Part shown: one piece after another, positions 20,862-33,603 of the stretch
Layout of the letters: every line of letters begins with the position of its first letter
Position numbering within the stretch: position 1 is the stretch's first letter
NCBI GenBank assembly: GCA_973895155.1
Contig: OZ316891.1
Coordinates: forward strand, 5,518,001 to 5,582,000
DNA length: 64,000 nt
From: Marsupella aquatica
Lineage: Eukaryota > Marchantiophyta
Reading direction: 5' to 3'
Program-made: the position numbers and the translations under genes
Notes under the pieces: model-generated
What the model was told of the DNA's origin: nothing
Database searches by the model: none
Seen by the model: only the letters and a program-made list of their open reading frames with translations

Positions 20862-21983
20862 TTATGATTCATACCCTCCATTTTGAATCTTTGGTGCTGT
20901 TTGTTTTTTAGGGAGGATACTCATAACTTTTCTAAATATCCCTAACCTGCCTTGCAATGAGGAAAATTTGAGATTCATCCATGCTGTGTGATGAACATGA
21001 TTTAATGTCTTAGATACTAGTCTCATCATCACCAAGTTCCCAGCCAAATTGTAAGGTGCCCAAAATATGACTACATCGATTGTAAAATATTTTTCGTGAA
21101 TCTCTGGAGCCACTGGTTCATTATTCGAAAGTAACCGATAGGCTATAACAGTGTGCTGGCCACCAATTATCCAAAAATGATAATTGTCAATTTGATCAAG
21201 GATAGGTGGATTGTTGAGCATAGATGACGATCGCAACGGCAAGCCCATGAACCATCCAACGCACAATAGTCGACACAAGAGATACGTGGTTCACCTCCTT
21301 GAGACTACATCCACAGGAACACACAAGAGAGCTTTACTGAACTCTAAGCCCGTCGACTATACCGAGTCTCCATAGTGTAAGCTCTCCCTATCTCTCAAGT
21401 GGCTCCATAACAATGAGCCTTGGTTCTACCTCTCCAAGCACACGTGCCTCTTATGATATAGTGTGCAACTTAGTTGTACCTAATCATATAGTTGTACCTA
21501 ACCACGTAGTTATACCAACCCACGTTGTTGTACCAACCACGTCATACCTAACCTAGACATAAGAATAAATACCCAACATGGATGTGTCAGTGGAGTTCCA
21601 ACATAGCCAACCTCATTGCTCCTACTCTCGGCCCAAAACACTTGGATCAGGAAACAAACCCGCTTCTCAAAGTTTACCAACGATTAAAATTTCATCGAGT
21701 TTGCAAGATCTCTTGAGTAATCAGGATCATGACCTCTATATTTTACAACATTGGGTGTAATGTGACATTTTGAATTTTTAATATTAAAAACTTTACTATC
21801 AAAGATGTTTGCTTTCTTATAAGCACCATTGAAGCTCTTGCAAAGATCTCCTATGTTTTCTCCAATGATCAATTTTGGAAGTTTTCTTGTCTCAAACTTG
21901 GATTGTTTCTCTAGTTCCTCCTTCTTCCCAACATGAAATGTTTCTGTAAAAATGCATTTACCCCATTCCAAGATGGATAACAC
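20862..21983 (-). pseudogene. Second ParB-like gene, split by a solo LTR
   Basis: The N-terminal part (21983-21684) reads 'RKLPKLIIGENIGDLCKSF' and 'DPDYSRDLANSMKF'; the C-terminal part reads 'DNYHFWIIGGQHTVIAYRLL' and 'YFTIDVVIFWAPYNLAGN'. W-I-I-G-G-Q-H corresponds to W-V-I-G-G-N-H of the copy at 15.1 kb, so both are ParB/Srx-like and clearly diverged. The 367-bp LTR at 21212-21578 lies in the reading frame. Ignoring it and one copy of its target duplication, the frame on both sides is the same, and one TAA (at about 21684) remains between the parts; that TAA could lie in an intron. Confidence 0.55.
21212..21578. mobile_element. Solo LTR, 367 bp, TGTTG...CAACA, with TSD TGGAT
   Basis: The ends form a 5-bp inverted repeat (TGTTG at 21212-21216, CAACA at 21574-21578). 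The host bases TGGAT flank it exactly on both sides (21207-21211 and 21579-21583). This is the signature of LTR retrotransposon insertion followed by LTR-LTR recombination. Inside, a degenerate 18-bp repeat ('tagttgtacctaaccacg') runs from about 21470 to 21550. Confidence 0.9.
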
Positions 21984-21989
21984 AAAACT

Positions 21990-23435
21990 CTCAATGGTTG
22001 TGCCGTTTGTGAGTATAGAAACTTTTGGGAAAGTGAGATTCCAAATGACTGAAAATGCCTATGGTGAGAAATTGCAATTGGCTTCCATGTATGTATGGCT
22101 AAACATCCCAAACATCTCTCTAGAAAAACAATAACAATGAGACCTCCTTTAGAGTGAGACCCTCGAGTAGTGCTCAAGTAGTAGACTTCTTTAAGTGAAG
22201 TATTTTTGGAGAATAGGTGGCATACACTCAGAGAAAAGAGACGATGGGTGCAAGTGAATGAATGTATGACATGTTTTAAAGGCATTGGGTTAGAACAATT
22301 TTAGTATTGCTCCTTGGTTATATCATTTTATTGCAAACCCAAGGTCTACTCATGAAGCCTAAGGTCTTGCATGTTATTAGGAAAACTATAGCAATGCTCC
22401 AATTCTAACATCAATATTTTTGCAAAAATAAATTAAACACCTGGAAGAAAATAAATTTACACACCGGAGTTCTTTGTGGTCAAATATATGCTACCTGGTT
22501 TTTTATGAGAATCAGATAACATATAAAAAAAGCGCACATCACCTATTCTATAGAATAAATTAGCACTTGGGTAACTTCCAAAATATTTTATAATTCTTGA
22601 TTTGAGAACCCTGCAAGAAAAAAAGTGAACAACCTTTCTAGAAAATAAAGATGGATTTTAGAACGTTGTGTTTTTTGTAAGTGTTAAAAATCCATGTGAC
22701 AGCCTTGCATTAAGTGTCCATTACATTGTTGAATATGTTTTTCACTATTGTTTGTTACTAAACATCAAGAAATTAAAAAACTCATGATTATACCAGCAAT
22801 GCACATTTTGTACTTGCCTTTCTTTTCATCCCCATGAAATATTGTAGTGGTACATGGTATGGACGAAGGATGCCGATATGCTAATTTGTAGATATTCTTG
22901 TATTATCATCGTATAGTCGTACGATCGTGGTACGGTTGTACAGACATATCGAATCCAAAATGTCACCAAAATCAAAATTCCGTCACTAAAAAATTGTCAA
23001 ATACTAAAGTATTTTTAATTCCTCATCCAGAGTCCAAATAAAAAAACCAACAATACTTTTTCAGCCTAGAATTATGAGAAGAATCTAAATATGTAATCTA
23101 TTGCCAATTCTATTAAACTCAAATTCTAGACTTTAAAGTTTTGAAGTGAATAAAATGCGAGATAAAGTGAATTTAGAGTTGACGAATGTATGATACACTT
23201 TATTAATGGATTGAAAAACATAAAGCACAAACATAGATACTGTCCAACGAAAAAAACTGACCATTGCATATGTAATTGACAAAAACTCTAAGCAATTATC
23301 ATCTCTACTCTCTACGAGCAAGTAATCAATCAGTATCATATCCGAGTTTGCAGGAATCAAGAGGAAGAGAATCTCATCGTCTTTCTTTGTAGTGTGCTTC
23401 AGTAGTCTCTTGCCACACCACTTTGTAATCTGCAA
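21990..23435 (-). other. Weak minus-strand frames upstream of the second ParB-like gene
   Basis: Frames at 22285-21911 and 23435-23133 have fairly natural composition but no recognisable domain. They may be 5' exons of the second element. Not supported further. Confidence 0.25.
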
Positions 23436-23439
23436 AATT

Positions 23440-26400
23440 ACAAAGGATGCAATAGAAGGGCATTAAAAGAAAAATTAAAAACTTTGAGAAGTGAATAAGA
23501 CAAGGAAAGAAGCTCTCCCCTTAGTACCTGAGATTTTTAGTCCACGTTGGAATGGATAGTCTTTAATCTTGGGGCCCCTTCTTAGGACAGACAGTCATTG
23601 ATAGTGGGGCGATAATCTAGTCATTAAGGCAAGGTGTCGGAATAGAATCGTGAGGAGGGGAAAATTGAAGAAAAATAAAGAAACAGAAGGAACATTAGGA
23701 ACATCGAGAAAACAAGGAACATAAACAAGCGAATGCGGCATGATTGAAACAATTCAGAGATATTTTCAGTGGCCATTGGTAGTTTTTGAGTCCAGACCTA
23801 AGGTGATAGTTTCATGTTCTAATAGTCCACCTCGCTGATATAGAGGCGATTAAGGATGCAGGGCAGGTTGAGAGCTTCTGCTTAGCTTTAGTTTGGAATT
23901 GCAATTGTCTGGCTACGAATCCTCATCCACAGAGAGTTGTCCACGTCGGATGTCCTCACAGATATGACACTGGTCAGATGTGTGCAAGATCATTCGAAGT
24001 TGGGTCGCGCTATAGTAGCAATTGTATGCCACCTAATTAGTAAAAATTATCGTCAAATAATTGATTATAATTCTTAAGTCATTTTTTGGCAAAAAATATT
24101 ACAATGTGACTGTATTGCGCTAATTCAAACTCAACACCGCAACGTTTATGAAAAATATTTTGTATGTTGTTTGAAAGATCATCTCCTTTGCACATTCTTT
24201 CCATGTTAAGAAAATCATAAATCTAGGTATAAGATCCCAAATTCATCTCCCCATGAAATTTTTGCAATATCAGTTTACATATGTATAACCATACTAAAAT
24301 ACAAAAGTGATAGAATTTGAAAAGAGAACATTGAGTTTCACTGATAGACTAAAATTTTGGGGGTTTCACTTCCATAGAATTGACACATCACGTGCGACAA
24401 AACACAAATTGAATAATTTTATTAGTTTTGAGGAAAAACTTATAGAATTTTATATTTTAGGGTATTATGAATCTAATTTGTAATCTAGCTTGTAAAAAAT
24501 TTAGAGTTATTTAAATCAAAATTTGAAAATTTGAAAATTTTATAGGATTAAAAAAACCTTAGTTTTTATATTTTAATGGATGTAGGGCTTAAAGACGTCA
24601 CAAGTGATAAGGACGTCTATGTAATGAGACCCTAAAACCAAAATTAATTCATTTTGTGATAAGATTGATAGAATATCATCTTTTCATTATACCAAAAGAA
24701 ATCTATTTTCCTCATGGTAGTTCTTAGAAGAAAGTTTTTGTATTCTTCTCTTTGTGTTGAAAAATCTATAGTACAATGAATAAAAAATTAAATTCTTCTA
24801 ATTTTGAAACAAATAACCATCCAATTTTAAAGTGCATCAGTGTTGAAAATGATATCATTTGATAAATGATGTCCAGATCATCTTTGAATAGAACATGTGC
24901 TTAATTAGGTCTTTCATGTTTTTGGAATATTTTTGTTTGGTTTATCATTCATAAAAGAATAATATAACTCATAAATATTGACATCATGTTAAATTATAGC
25001 ATTACCCTTCAAATGATTGTCCAACCAACGAGTCATTAAATCAAGTAAAACATCTTTATCCAAAATAGTATAATCTTCTTGAATGTATAATAGATATCAT
25101 TTACTATATGATTGAATAAAAAGTAATGTATTCTTTTCTTATTGAACACACTTTTTTATTATCATTTATTGGTGTAATATTTGCCTTTGAAAAAGTAATG
25201 TAGTGTTGAAAGGTATATATAATCCATAATTTATATATACTTACAAAGATTTTTACATGTGATAATGACATTTGTGGATAAAAATTGTGATAAAAATTAT
25301 TTGTAACAACAAATTGATGAAAAAATTAAATTTATTTATTTTATTGATATTTTTGGGTAGCATCTAGCGCTAGCAAAAAACTATCTTTGGATATTAGGTT
25401 GGCTTTTACATCAAGGGACCAGAATAGGTAATTTTCTCCCCCCCAATGGTTAAGGAGAGAAAGTTTAGTTTCTCTATTGTAAGTTACTATGATTCTAGGG
25501 TTAGGGTTAGGTCTAGGTTTTAGAGTTAAGATTAAGATTATGGTTAAGTTTAGGTCTAACGTATATGATAATGTATTCAAGGAAATAAAATGGTTTTGTT
25601 TAATGTTGATGATTAGTTTTATGTGTTCTTGGTTAAGGATAGTTATGAGTTTTGTGAGCTTTCGGGAAATTAATGTATGAATTTTGTCTTTTCGTATTTG
25701 ATTTTAAGGTTTTTTTATTAAGATAAGATTTCTTTTTGTTAACTCTAAATGTGGTTAGGTTAATGAAGTTTTTTAAAAACTTTATTTTTAGATTTTTTTT
25801 CTTCAATCAATGATAGGTTTAGAAAAAATGAAATTTATGATAAATTTATGATTAGGTTTTATTGCGATTCTTGGTTAAGTGCGCGGATTCCTTTGTAAAA
25901 AAAATGTGTCTTTGTTATATGGGTTGCGGTTATGAAGGGTGTTCAGTTATGTGTATTTTCCTTGGTTAAGTATACATTTTTCTTTATCTCTAGATATTTC
26001 TTTGACAAATTTTGCACTTAAGAAGGATTTTGCACTTAGTGCTACTCGAGGTTTTCTTGACTTTTTGCTTGTGATGTTGAGTAATTTGTTTGTGACTGAT
26101 TCTCTGTGCTCTTGTTCCCCTTGTTCCAATGCATTTTTTTTGGTCTCCACTTTTACCTCGTTTCCTTGGACTGGTTTCTTTCAATCTTCAATAGAGTTGT
26201 AAGTATCATCTCCTTGATATTTGCAGCTTTCCTCAATCTCACGTTCCCTTCATTTTCAAAAATAAAGGCCTTCTTTGTTGTTTTGTGCTCGTGCATCAAT
26301 TATTCCCTTTTTTCATGGCTTCACTGCTGCGTCGGTGATTATTGTGTTGTCTTCTCATGAGGTTTCCATCCCTCAAATTTTCTTCAATTCTTTTTGCTAT

Positions 26401-28550
26401 CTGGTTATGAGTCTCTTTGTAAGGTCGGGCTTCTCTATTGAGTCCTAATGCATCATTTGTTCTCTGTAGGATGTGATGTCGGCCCTTTCAGATCTTCCCT
26501 TGATTGAATTTTTTTTATTATGCTCTGCTTTTATTCAATCAGGTCTCTTTGATAGGATTAATCGACTTTAACCCAAGCCTTATTTTGTAGAAACATTTGC
26601 ACACACATTCAATCTACAAATCGCTTTCTTGTCTTTCCTTTTTGTCAATTTTTTTTTCTGCTATGGCTGGCCTATTTGTGATTTGGAGTCAATGTGCAAT
26701 GACTGAGGTCTGCAATTTTGATTTGGCCGTGTGTTCCGGGCCACTCTCGTGTTTTAATTCACGCTATTTCTCTGTGTTTGGTGTTTTTTTCTCAGTTCTT
26801 GGCATCGGTAAATTGCTTTCTTTTGTGTGGGTGAGACTCTATTAATCAATTCATTGTTATTACAAGATTTGTTGCACAGGTTCACCTGGTTTCTTTATTG
26901 TTTAACTCTTATTCTGGTCGTGAGGGGTCAATGCAATCTATTGATTGCAATTTGCAAATCGTTCTTTCTGTGTTTTTACCCTCTAATTTGTGCTTTAGGT
27001 CTCTACTATCTTCATTGCTTTATGCTTTCTTCTTCCCTAGTGGTTTAGGTTTTTCATCTAATTGTAGTATCCGTTGTCAATCCGCCATAGTTTTTTTTTC
27101 TTTTTGATCCCTAAAAGTGTTAGATTTCAAGGGATACCATAGGGAGGTGAGAGTGGTAATAGGAAGTTTCAACCGTGTTGACTCCTTGGTGTCTTTATAT
27201 ATGTGTATGGGATAAAGTATTATCCTATGGATACATTTTATCTCCATTGGGTTATTAGATAACTAGACTAGTATGTCTTACCTTATGGTACCTTACAACC
27301 TAATATCATATTTCATATATCATATGATACCATATCATGATAAGGTCTATTTTATTTCCAAATTTAATAGTTATGATATGTCATCCAATATTAATGAGTG
27401 AGTGTGTGAACATCCTGTCCAATCGTGTACAAAGATTTCTCATTTTTCAAAATTGACCATATGGTTTCAATCTCATAGAATATAGTATTATTGTTAAATA
27501 TTGATTGGCATGAATAAGGCACTTGTGCAATAGGCACAACCCATGGGTTCTATTGCTTGGGGCCAAGCCTTTCATAAGGTCTCCCCCTCAAGTTATCATA
27601 TATTTTTCTTTTCTGCTTGAATATATGTAGTAGGCATCCATTTGCTTCCATGTGCAATAGGCATAGAGATTTTATGTGCAGTAGGCACCCTAAAGAAAAC
27701 ATCTCCCCCTGAATTTATGAAATTGATTGGACAATTCTTACGTGGAGAAATTTCCAGTGTTTTTCGTTCTTATATCTTTCCTTCCCCTTTCATGATATGT
27801 TTGTTCCTTAAATCAATTTTGGCATTGCATGAAATGTCATGGTGGGTAAATCGGGTATTTATAAGATTTTTGGGCATATGAAATAGTGTGATTTCTATTA
27901 TAAAAAATATTTATTTTCCTTCTCTAGTTAATATCGTTCTTTATGAGAAGAAATCATTGTGTATTAACATGCAGTAGTTGAGGAGGAACTCCCCTTTGGC
28001 TTCTTTGGTCTTCTGTGTGGCCTCCTTAAGTTTTTTTTTAAGTACTTCTTGTCTGGTCCCTCTCTCAATGCGTCGAATGCAGTCTTTGTGAAATTAATCT
28101 GCTCTTTGTGTCCATTCCACTCCTGATTTTCAGATGGTACTCATTCTCTTTGCAAAACTTGCTTCTCTCTTGCCTTGGGGAATTCTTTGTTGTGCTAGGA
28201 TTGATGGGTTATGGTGTTTGTTCTCTTCTAAAAAATTTCTAGAATGCATTTCTTCTGTAGGGTATTGAATCTTCTAGATTTAATTTAAATTCTATTCAAT
28301 TTTGCTCGTTCTCTTCTCTCCATTGATCTGTAAATATGAACGCCAATAACTCCTTCTCTATTGTTGTGCTTATGATCAATGGTGAATGTGGACAACCCCA
28401 ACGTTCTATCCAAAACATCACAAATTACCTACAATCTTTGTCGACTAGTCGAGATGATTTCTAGAATGCAAAATATCACACTCTAAATTCCTCAAATAAA
28501 TTCCATTCCAAATGAGAAAATAATAAGTGAGCCCCTCATAAGTTTTGATG
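23440..28550. other. AT-rich intergenic DNA with retrotransposon scraps
   Basis: No gene. At 25341-25480 (minus) a frame reads 'GGENYLFWSLDVKANLISKD', like the start of copia-type Gag proteins (L-x-G-x-N-Y-x-x-W). Degenerate TTAGGG-like units lie at about 25496-25515. The segment 27118-27600 has copia-flank-like text (TCTCCCCCTCAAG) but no measurable LTR pair. Confidence 0.35.
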
Positions 28551-28552
28551 CC

Positions 28553-28725
28553 TCAAATCTTTAATTGTTAAATTTCTTCAATCCTTCAATCGTTTGATCA
28601 ATGAATTTCTCAAATCCTTAATTGTTAAATTTCTTCAATCCTTCAATCGTTCGATCAATGAATTTTTCAAATCCTTAATTGTTAAATTCTTCAATCCTTC
28701 AATCGTTCAATCAATGATTTCTCAA
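28553..28725. repeat. Three tandem copies of a 58-bp AT-rich unit
   Basis: Units of the type tcaaatccttaattgttaaa... begin near 28553, 28611 and 28669 with a handful of differences. Confidence 0.85.
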
Positions 28726-28739
28726 ATCCTTCAAAGTAT

Positions 28740-31700
28740 CTTCTATTGTGCGATTTTTATTTTTAATTCAAAATTATGGTGAGAATTATAATCAGCTTGG
28801 AATCTATAAGCATTCAATGTAAATTTGGCCTTTCTCCCAAAGAAAATTGCTATGGGTTTTGATGTGCTCTCCGCTATCCATGTTTGTCCATTCCTTGTTT
28901 GTCTCTCACCTCTATGTTAGCTTATCGCTCTAGCTGTGAGGTATGTCTGTTTTGCAAGGAACTTTATGGTTTAGACAATTGTCTTGGACAGGTTGGAGAG
29001 GCATAGTGGGTTAATCTCACCAATAACCAGGTCCGCTTCCAACTTGTTTTTCTCTCTACATTTCTGCATACCCCATGAGCCTATAAATTCATTATCTCGT
29101 TGTCTCTAGTTGCCTTGCTATTTTGGAAATCTTCTTCATTCCCGCATGTTTTTCCAGTCATTCATCATCTTGCCAATTACGACAAAAATCAATTCCAATG
29201 CAAGGGAAATCTTTTTTGCATTTGGTGTATTCCTGTCGATAGGTTTCCACATAGATTAAAACATGGCACTCAATTCCAAAGATGTATTTAATGGAATTTC
29301 TAGCAATGAGTCATGGATTTTGTGAATGTCTCATTTTTCTTTGTCCTTCATTTCTTCGTCCTTCATCTAGGCCCACACAAGATTGCTAAATCTCTTAGTC
29401 ATTGCTTCATTCAATTTCTCATAGCTACTATATAGAGCATTGTTGTCCAAAGTGCAAATGGATGCTAACTTTTGGATATTGTTGCCAATAAGCAGACTAT
29501 GGCCCTCGCCCTGACAATTTCTTTTTGCATTTCAGGGTTGACCTCCATTAAAACAAGTCTATGAGGTTGGAGGCCTGAACACAATTCGGGCTTGTTTCCA
29601 AATTGTGTCGATTGTACTTATCTTATTCATGGCAGAGCTTGCTCCCAAGTATCATAGTGCCAATTTCATTTTTACGCATTTTGTACGTGCAAGCTCTAGA
29701 AGTCCTTTGGTGTAAGAGCCCAGTCATGGGGGCCATTTGTGCTCCCATCTATTGGATGACCATGATGCACAACCTAAAAGCCGGACAGGTAGCGTTCAAT
29801 TTAGCAAATTTTATCAAGGAAGGGGCTCTTGTGGATTAGTCATGCGTTATCAATGGTCCATGCATCTAGGTGAGATTCCAAGAAGGGCATATTTGATCCT
29901 TGCTCATGTGGAGCTTGCACACAACTTACTATTGAACTTGCATAAAATGATTTTCACTCGTACGGATGCAGCAGTGAGCATTGATATTGCAATTGAAGTA
30001 ATGGGGGTTAAGCAGGGTAGATATGGTTGGCTGGGGGGCTTCATGGACACTCTGGAGAAATATGCTTATAGTTGCACAATTGTATTCCTCACTTTACTAG
30101 TGAAGGTTGCTACTGTATATCCCGTCTGAAGGCTCAAGTCAAATCCACCATGTCAATGCAGGACTTGCAACCCAAGCTAGATAAAATCTATGGTGATCAA
30201 GAGTGTATCCAAATTGAGACAACACAAATTTACAAACAAGCCGGTGTACAACCTCTTGCAGGATACTTTCCCACATTAATTAGCAACCCTTCCAATCTGG
30301 ACTGGTTCAAATTGGAACGGATTATATTACTACCCAAAAAATGTCTCTTGATTACTCATTATAATTCTGATATTTGTTTTCATCAATCCCACAGATGTAT
30401 ATTTTACATTTGAATCTAGGTATGTGTTCATTATATTGTTAAGAGATACAGAGTAGGTTACATCAATTTATGATTAGGTTGACGTCCTTGGTCATCGTCT
30501 CTAGCATCAATAGCCGGGTGAATAGCTCATTAGTCAGGATCTGGGTCAAGATAGTCACGTGATTCACAACAACAGACAACTATTTTATTTCAAAATAATT
30601 AAGTTGGTTGTCCACCAGCCAATAAACTATTGCTTCTATTACCACCCAGCCAACGCAATGTGGAGTTTTTAATTTTCAAGATGGATATATATACCATTTG
30701 GTCAATTCTCATTTTGTCTTCTCTCCCGCTGGTGCGAGCCATGGGTAATAAGATTCCATCCAATGACATGATATGAGATGGTTCCCATTTTGTAGCTTCT
30801 GGGCATTGTCTTTGTAGAATTCAATTGCAAGTAATATACATGTATATATAATTCCTATTTCTCGTAATGGACTTACTAAAGTGCATGTTGGACTTCCAGC
30901 TGTGCTTCTAATGAAGTAACATTGTCTGTGGGGATGGACTAGTGATAGGAGCCTCAAATTGTTCCAAGAAACCATCAATTGCATGAATTAAGGTGATTCA
31001 AGTCTGAGTGCACAATGTATGTCGAATACATTAAATGTGTTGACAACACTTGAAGACTTGCCTTGGCTGATACCTTGCGTAAATTATCAAATAGGATTTA
31101 GGCCCACTGTGCTTTGGAAGAACCATTGTTTCCCGTGCACGGTAATATCCTGTGACGAGACTGCACATTAAACTTTGTCCAGGAAGGTTGTCTTGTTTGT
31201 TGTTGCGTGATTATGGCCTGTTTTCTCCAATTGCACTATGCATCAATTTTGAAAAAGGAAACAAGGTCAAGCTTATGTAAAAATGTCTAAAACATGTGTT
31301 TCATATTAAGTTGATCACAGATTACGTGGGACTCATGTCAGGATGATCAAAACATTATAGTAGGTCGATCAAGGAAGTAAATTATGTAGTGTCACGCAAC
31401 AAAACTATATAACAAGCTATATAGCAAAACTCAATTTACTCATGCACCCTGTTGTGGATGACAGCTAGCAGAGACATCAACTATAATCATATTTTGGTTG
31501 TTGTTATGGATGATTGATAGCAAAGAGATCTAGTATATTAATCATATTTTTGTTGTTGCTGTTGTAGTTGGTGATGCTTTAGAGACTACCATCATCAGTG
31601 CATGCAATATTGTTTTCCAGGGTAGCCAACTTAGTCTTGTACTTAGCAAATATGTCATTGAGTGAATAATGGCAGGGTTGTAGACTTAGGGCTTAGGTCA

Positions 31701-32600
31701 ATCCATTTCTTTTTTTATTGATAAATTTTCATAAATATAAGTTTTCCTCTGATATAATCAGATGTCTTTCTAGTTGAAGGGTTTCTTACACTCCCTTGTT
31801 ATTACTCCTTTGTTTATAGTAGTCAAAGAGTTTCTTCCATTATTTTGGTAGAAGTTAGAGTAGGTGAAGTGTTTCTTTCTATCCTTGGTTATTTGAAAAA
31901 ATTCTCAATTAATAGAAATTTAAAGCATTTCCTGGAAAACATTAATCTATTAATCACATCGAACTGTTTTCTTTGTTTTGTCTCAAACAAGAATAGTCAA
32001 ATTTGGTTCGTCTTGCATAAGTAACCATTCTTGTTTGTGACCAATAGGGTTGATGTGTCTACACATGAATTGAAGGATTTTGAAAGGAGCTTCCCATTGG
32101 GTCCTTAATTACTCCATTGCCACCTTTTTCATTGCTGGTAAAGCAAAGTAACCTTAGTTTGAAATGATCCAACAGTCAACATCCTGCCTTTCATCGTCAG
32201 ATGGTGTTCATCATTCTCAACTTAACCTCAACACCCCAAACCACCCTTGACCAGGGGAGATGTGGGAGTGGGACAGCCAACCAGGTGGGGGCAGAGAGTG
32301 TTTTGGTAGGAACAAAGTTAGTGAGAGACCCAATCTAATGTCCAAGGGTTGGAAGGCGTGTTGCAATGAGGATAGAGAACATGGATGACCATATGATGGT
32401 GAAACCTGGCCAAATGTCAGCCGTTGGATTGTTTCAAGCTAACTAGAGTGACACTGTTTGTTCAAGTGAAGAAAAAGATGAGAATTCATAATTAAACTAA
32501 AAAAAGTGTAAAAGTATGCATTGTTTATTTCAACAGAGACTAAAAGGTATTTGCTCAATGTACCTCCCAGATTAAAAGAGCTACTTTAATTGATGGGACC
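28740..32600. other. Intergenic DNA with fragmentary frames
   Basis: Plus-strand frames at 29603-29839, 29737-30129 and 30072-30413 overlap and could be one frameshifted protein ('MHNLKAGQVAFNLANF', 'LIISNPSNLDWFKLER'-like text), but I recognise no family. The rest is AT-rich and empty. Confidence 0.3.
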
Positions 32601-32614
32601 AGTGAGGTTTCGGG

Positions 32615-32785
32615 GTACGTGCCTTGAAGTGCATTTAAGGTCTATTAATGGTCTGGATCACTCAGGTCCCATCAACTCATCAAGTGCCTTTAAGTGCATT
32701 TAAGGTCTATTAATGGTCTGGAAGGTCCCATCAAGTGCATTTAAGGCCTATTAAAGCTCTGAATCACTCAGGTCCCATCAAGTAA
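32615..32785. repeat. Direct repeats around 'aagtgcatttaaggtctatt'
   Basis: Three imperfect copies of a 60-80 bp block, each containing 'gtgcatttaagg(t/c)ctatta' and mostly ending in 'caggtcccatcaa'. About 820 bp upstream of the PIMT start codon. Confidence 0.75.
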
Positions 32786-33603
32786 CACTTTTCCTTTTGG
32801 GTCTTTTGCCCGAGATCATGTCTCCCGGATAGGTGCCCTTTGTTTTTGGCACTTTAATATATATTTTGGGAGGTCCATCAAGCAAAGGCCTTGTTCACAA
32901 GGAAGAGTGTGGCAATGCACTAAATCTCAGAACCCCCAAAAAAGCAAACGTGTCATTTTCCCTTGGCGCCCCTTCATGTTTCATATCTCTCATTATCTAT
33001 CATTCCATTTCTCTGCAATTGTGAAGCGATCCGAATTTATTATTCCGCCCCTCACAATTCGCGACAAGGCGTTTGGCGTTTGTGGGCGATGTGTCTGCTG
33101 CCTCTCTCTGTCCCGAGAGGGAGCTTTGACGACCTCGTCATGATGGAGAAGCTCGCCATCCCGTTCTCCTCCTCGCCTTCCGCATTTCTGGGATTTCTCT
33201 GCGCTCACGGAATTGGAAACCCTCCTCCCTTGGCGTCGTTGTTGTGATGAGAAGAAGGCTTCAGATTCCTCAGCAACGTCCCGAATCGACTCCTGACTTG
33301 ACTTGCGCAGGAAGAGCAAGTGGAAGAGGAAGGGCGAACTGGCAAACTGGCAAACCAACTTTTTCCGTTGTTCCGCATCACTTGATTGATGCGAACGATC
33401 GTCGTTGCACTTTCCTGCGCTCTGTGCCTGAATCTCGTGAATCTGCAACCGATTGCGTGTTGAACAGGGATTTACGCCTTCTACGAGAGGAGAGGAGAGG
33501 CGAGGCGAGAAGGATTATCTGTTCTGCTCTGCTCTCGCCGTTGGCACTGGCTCTGGGCGGTGGTGGTGGTTGCTCGCGAGCAGAGGAGGGAAAGAGGGAT
33601 GAG

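Noticed and set aside
25939-27107. A series of hydrophobic plus-strand ORFs
   Set aside because: T-rich sequence translated as Phe/Leu/Ser/Cys; no start context, no family, no consistent frame.
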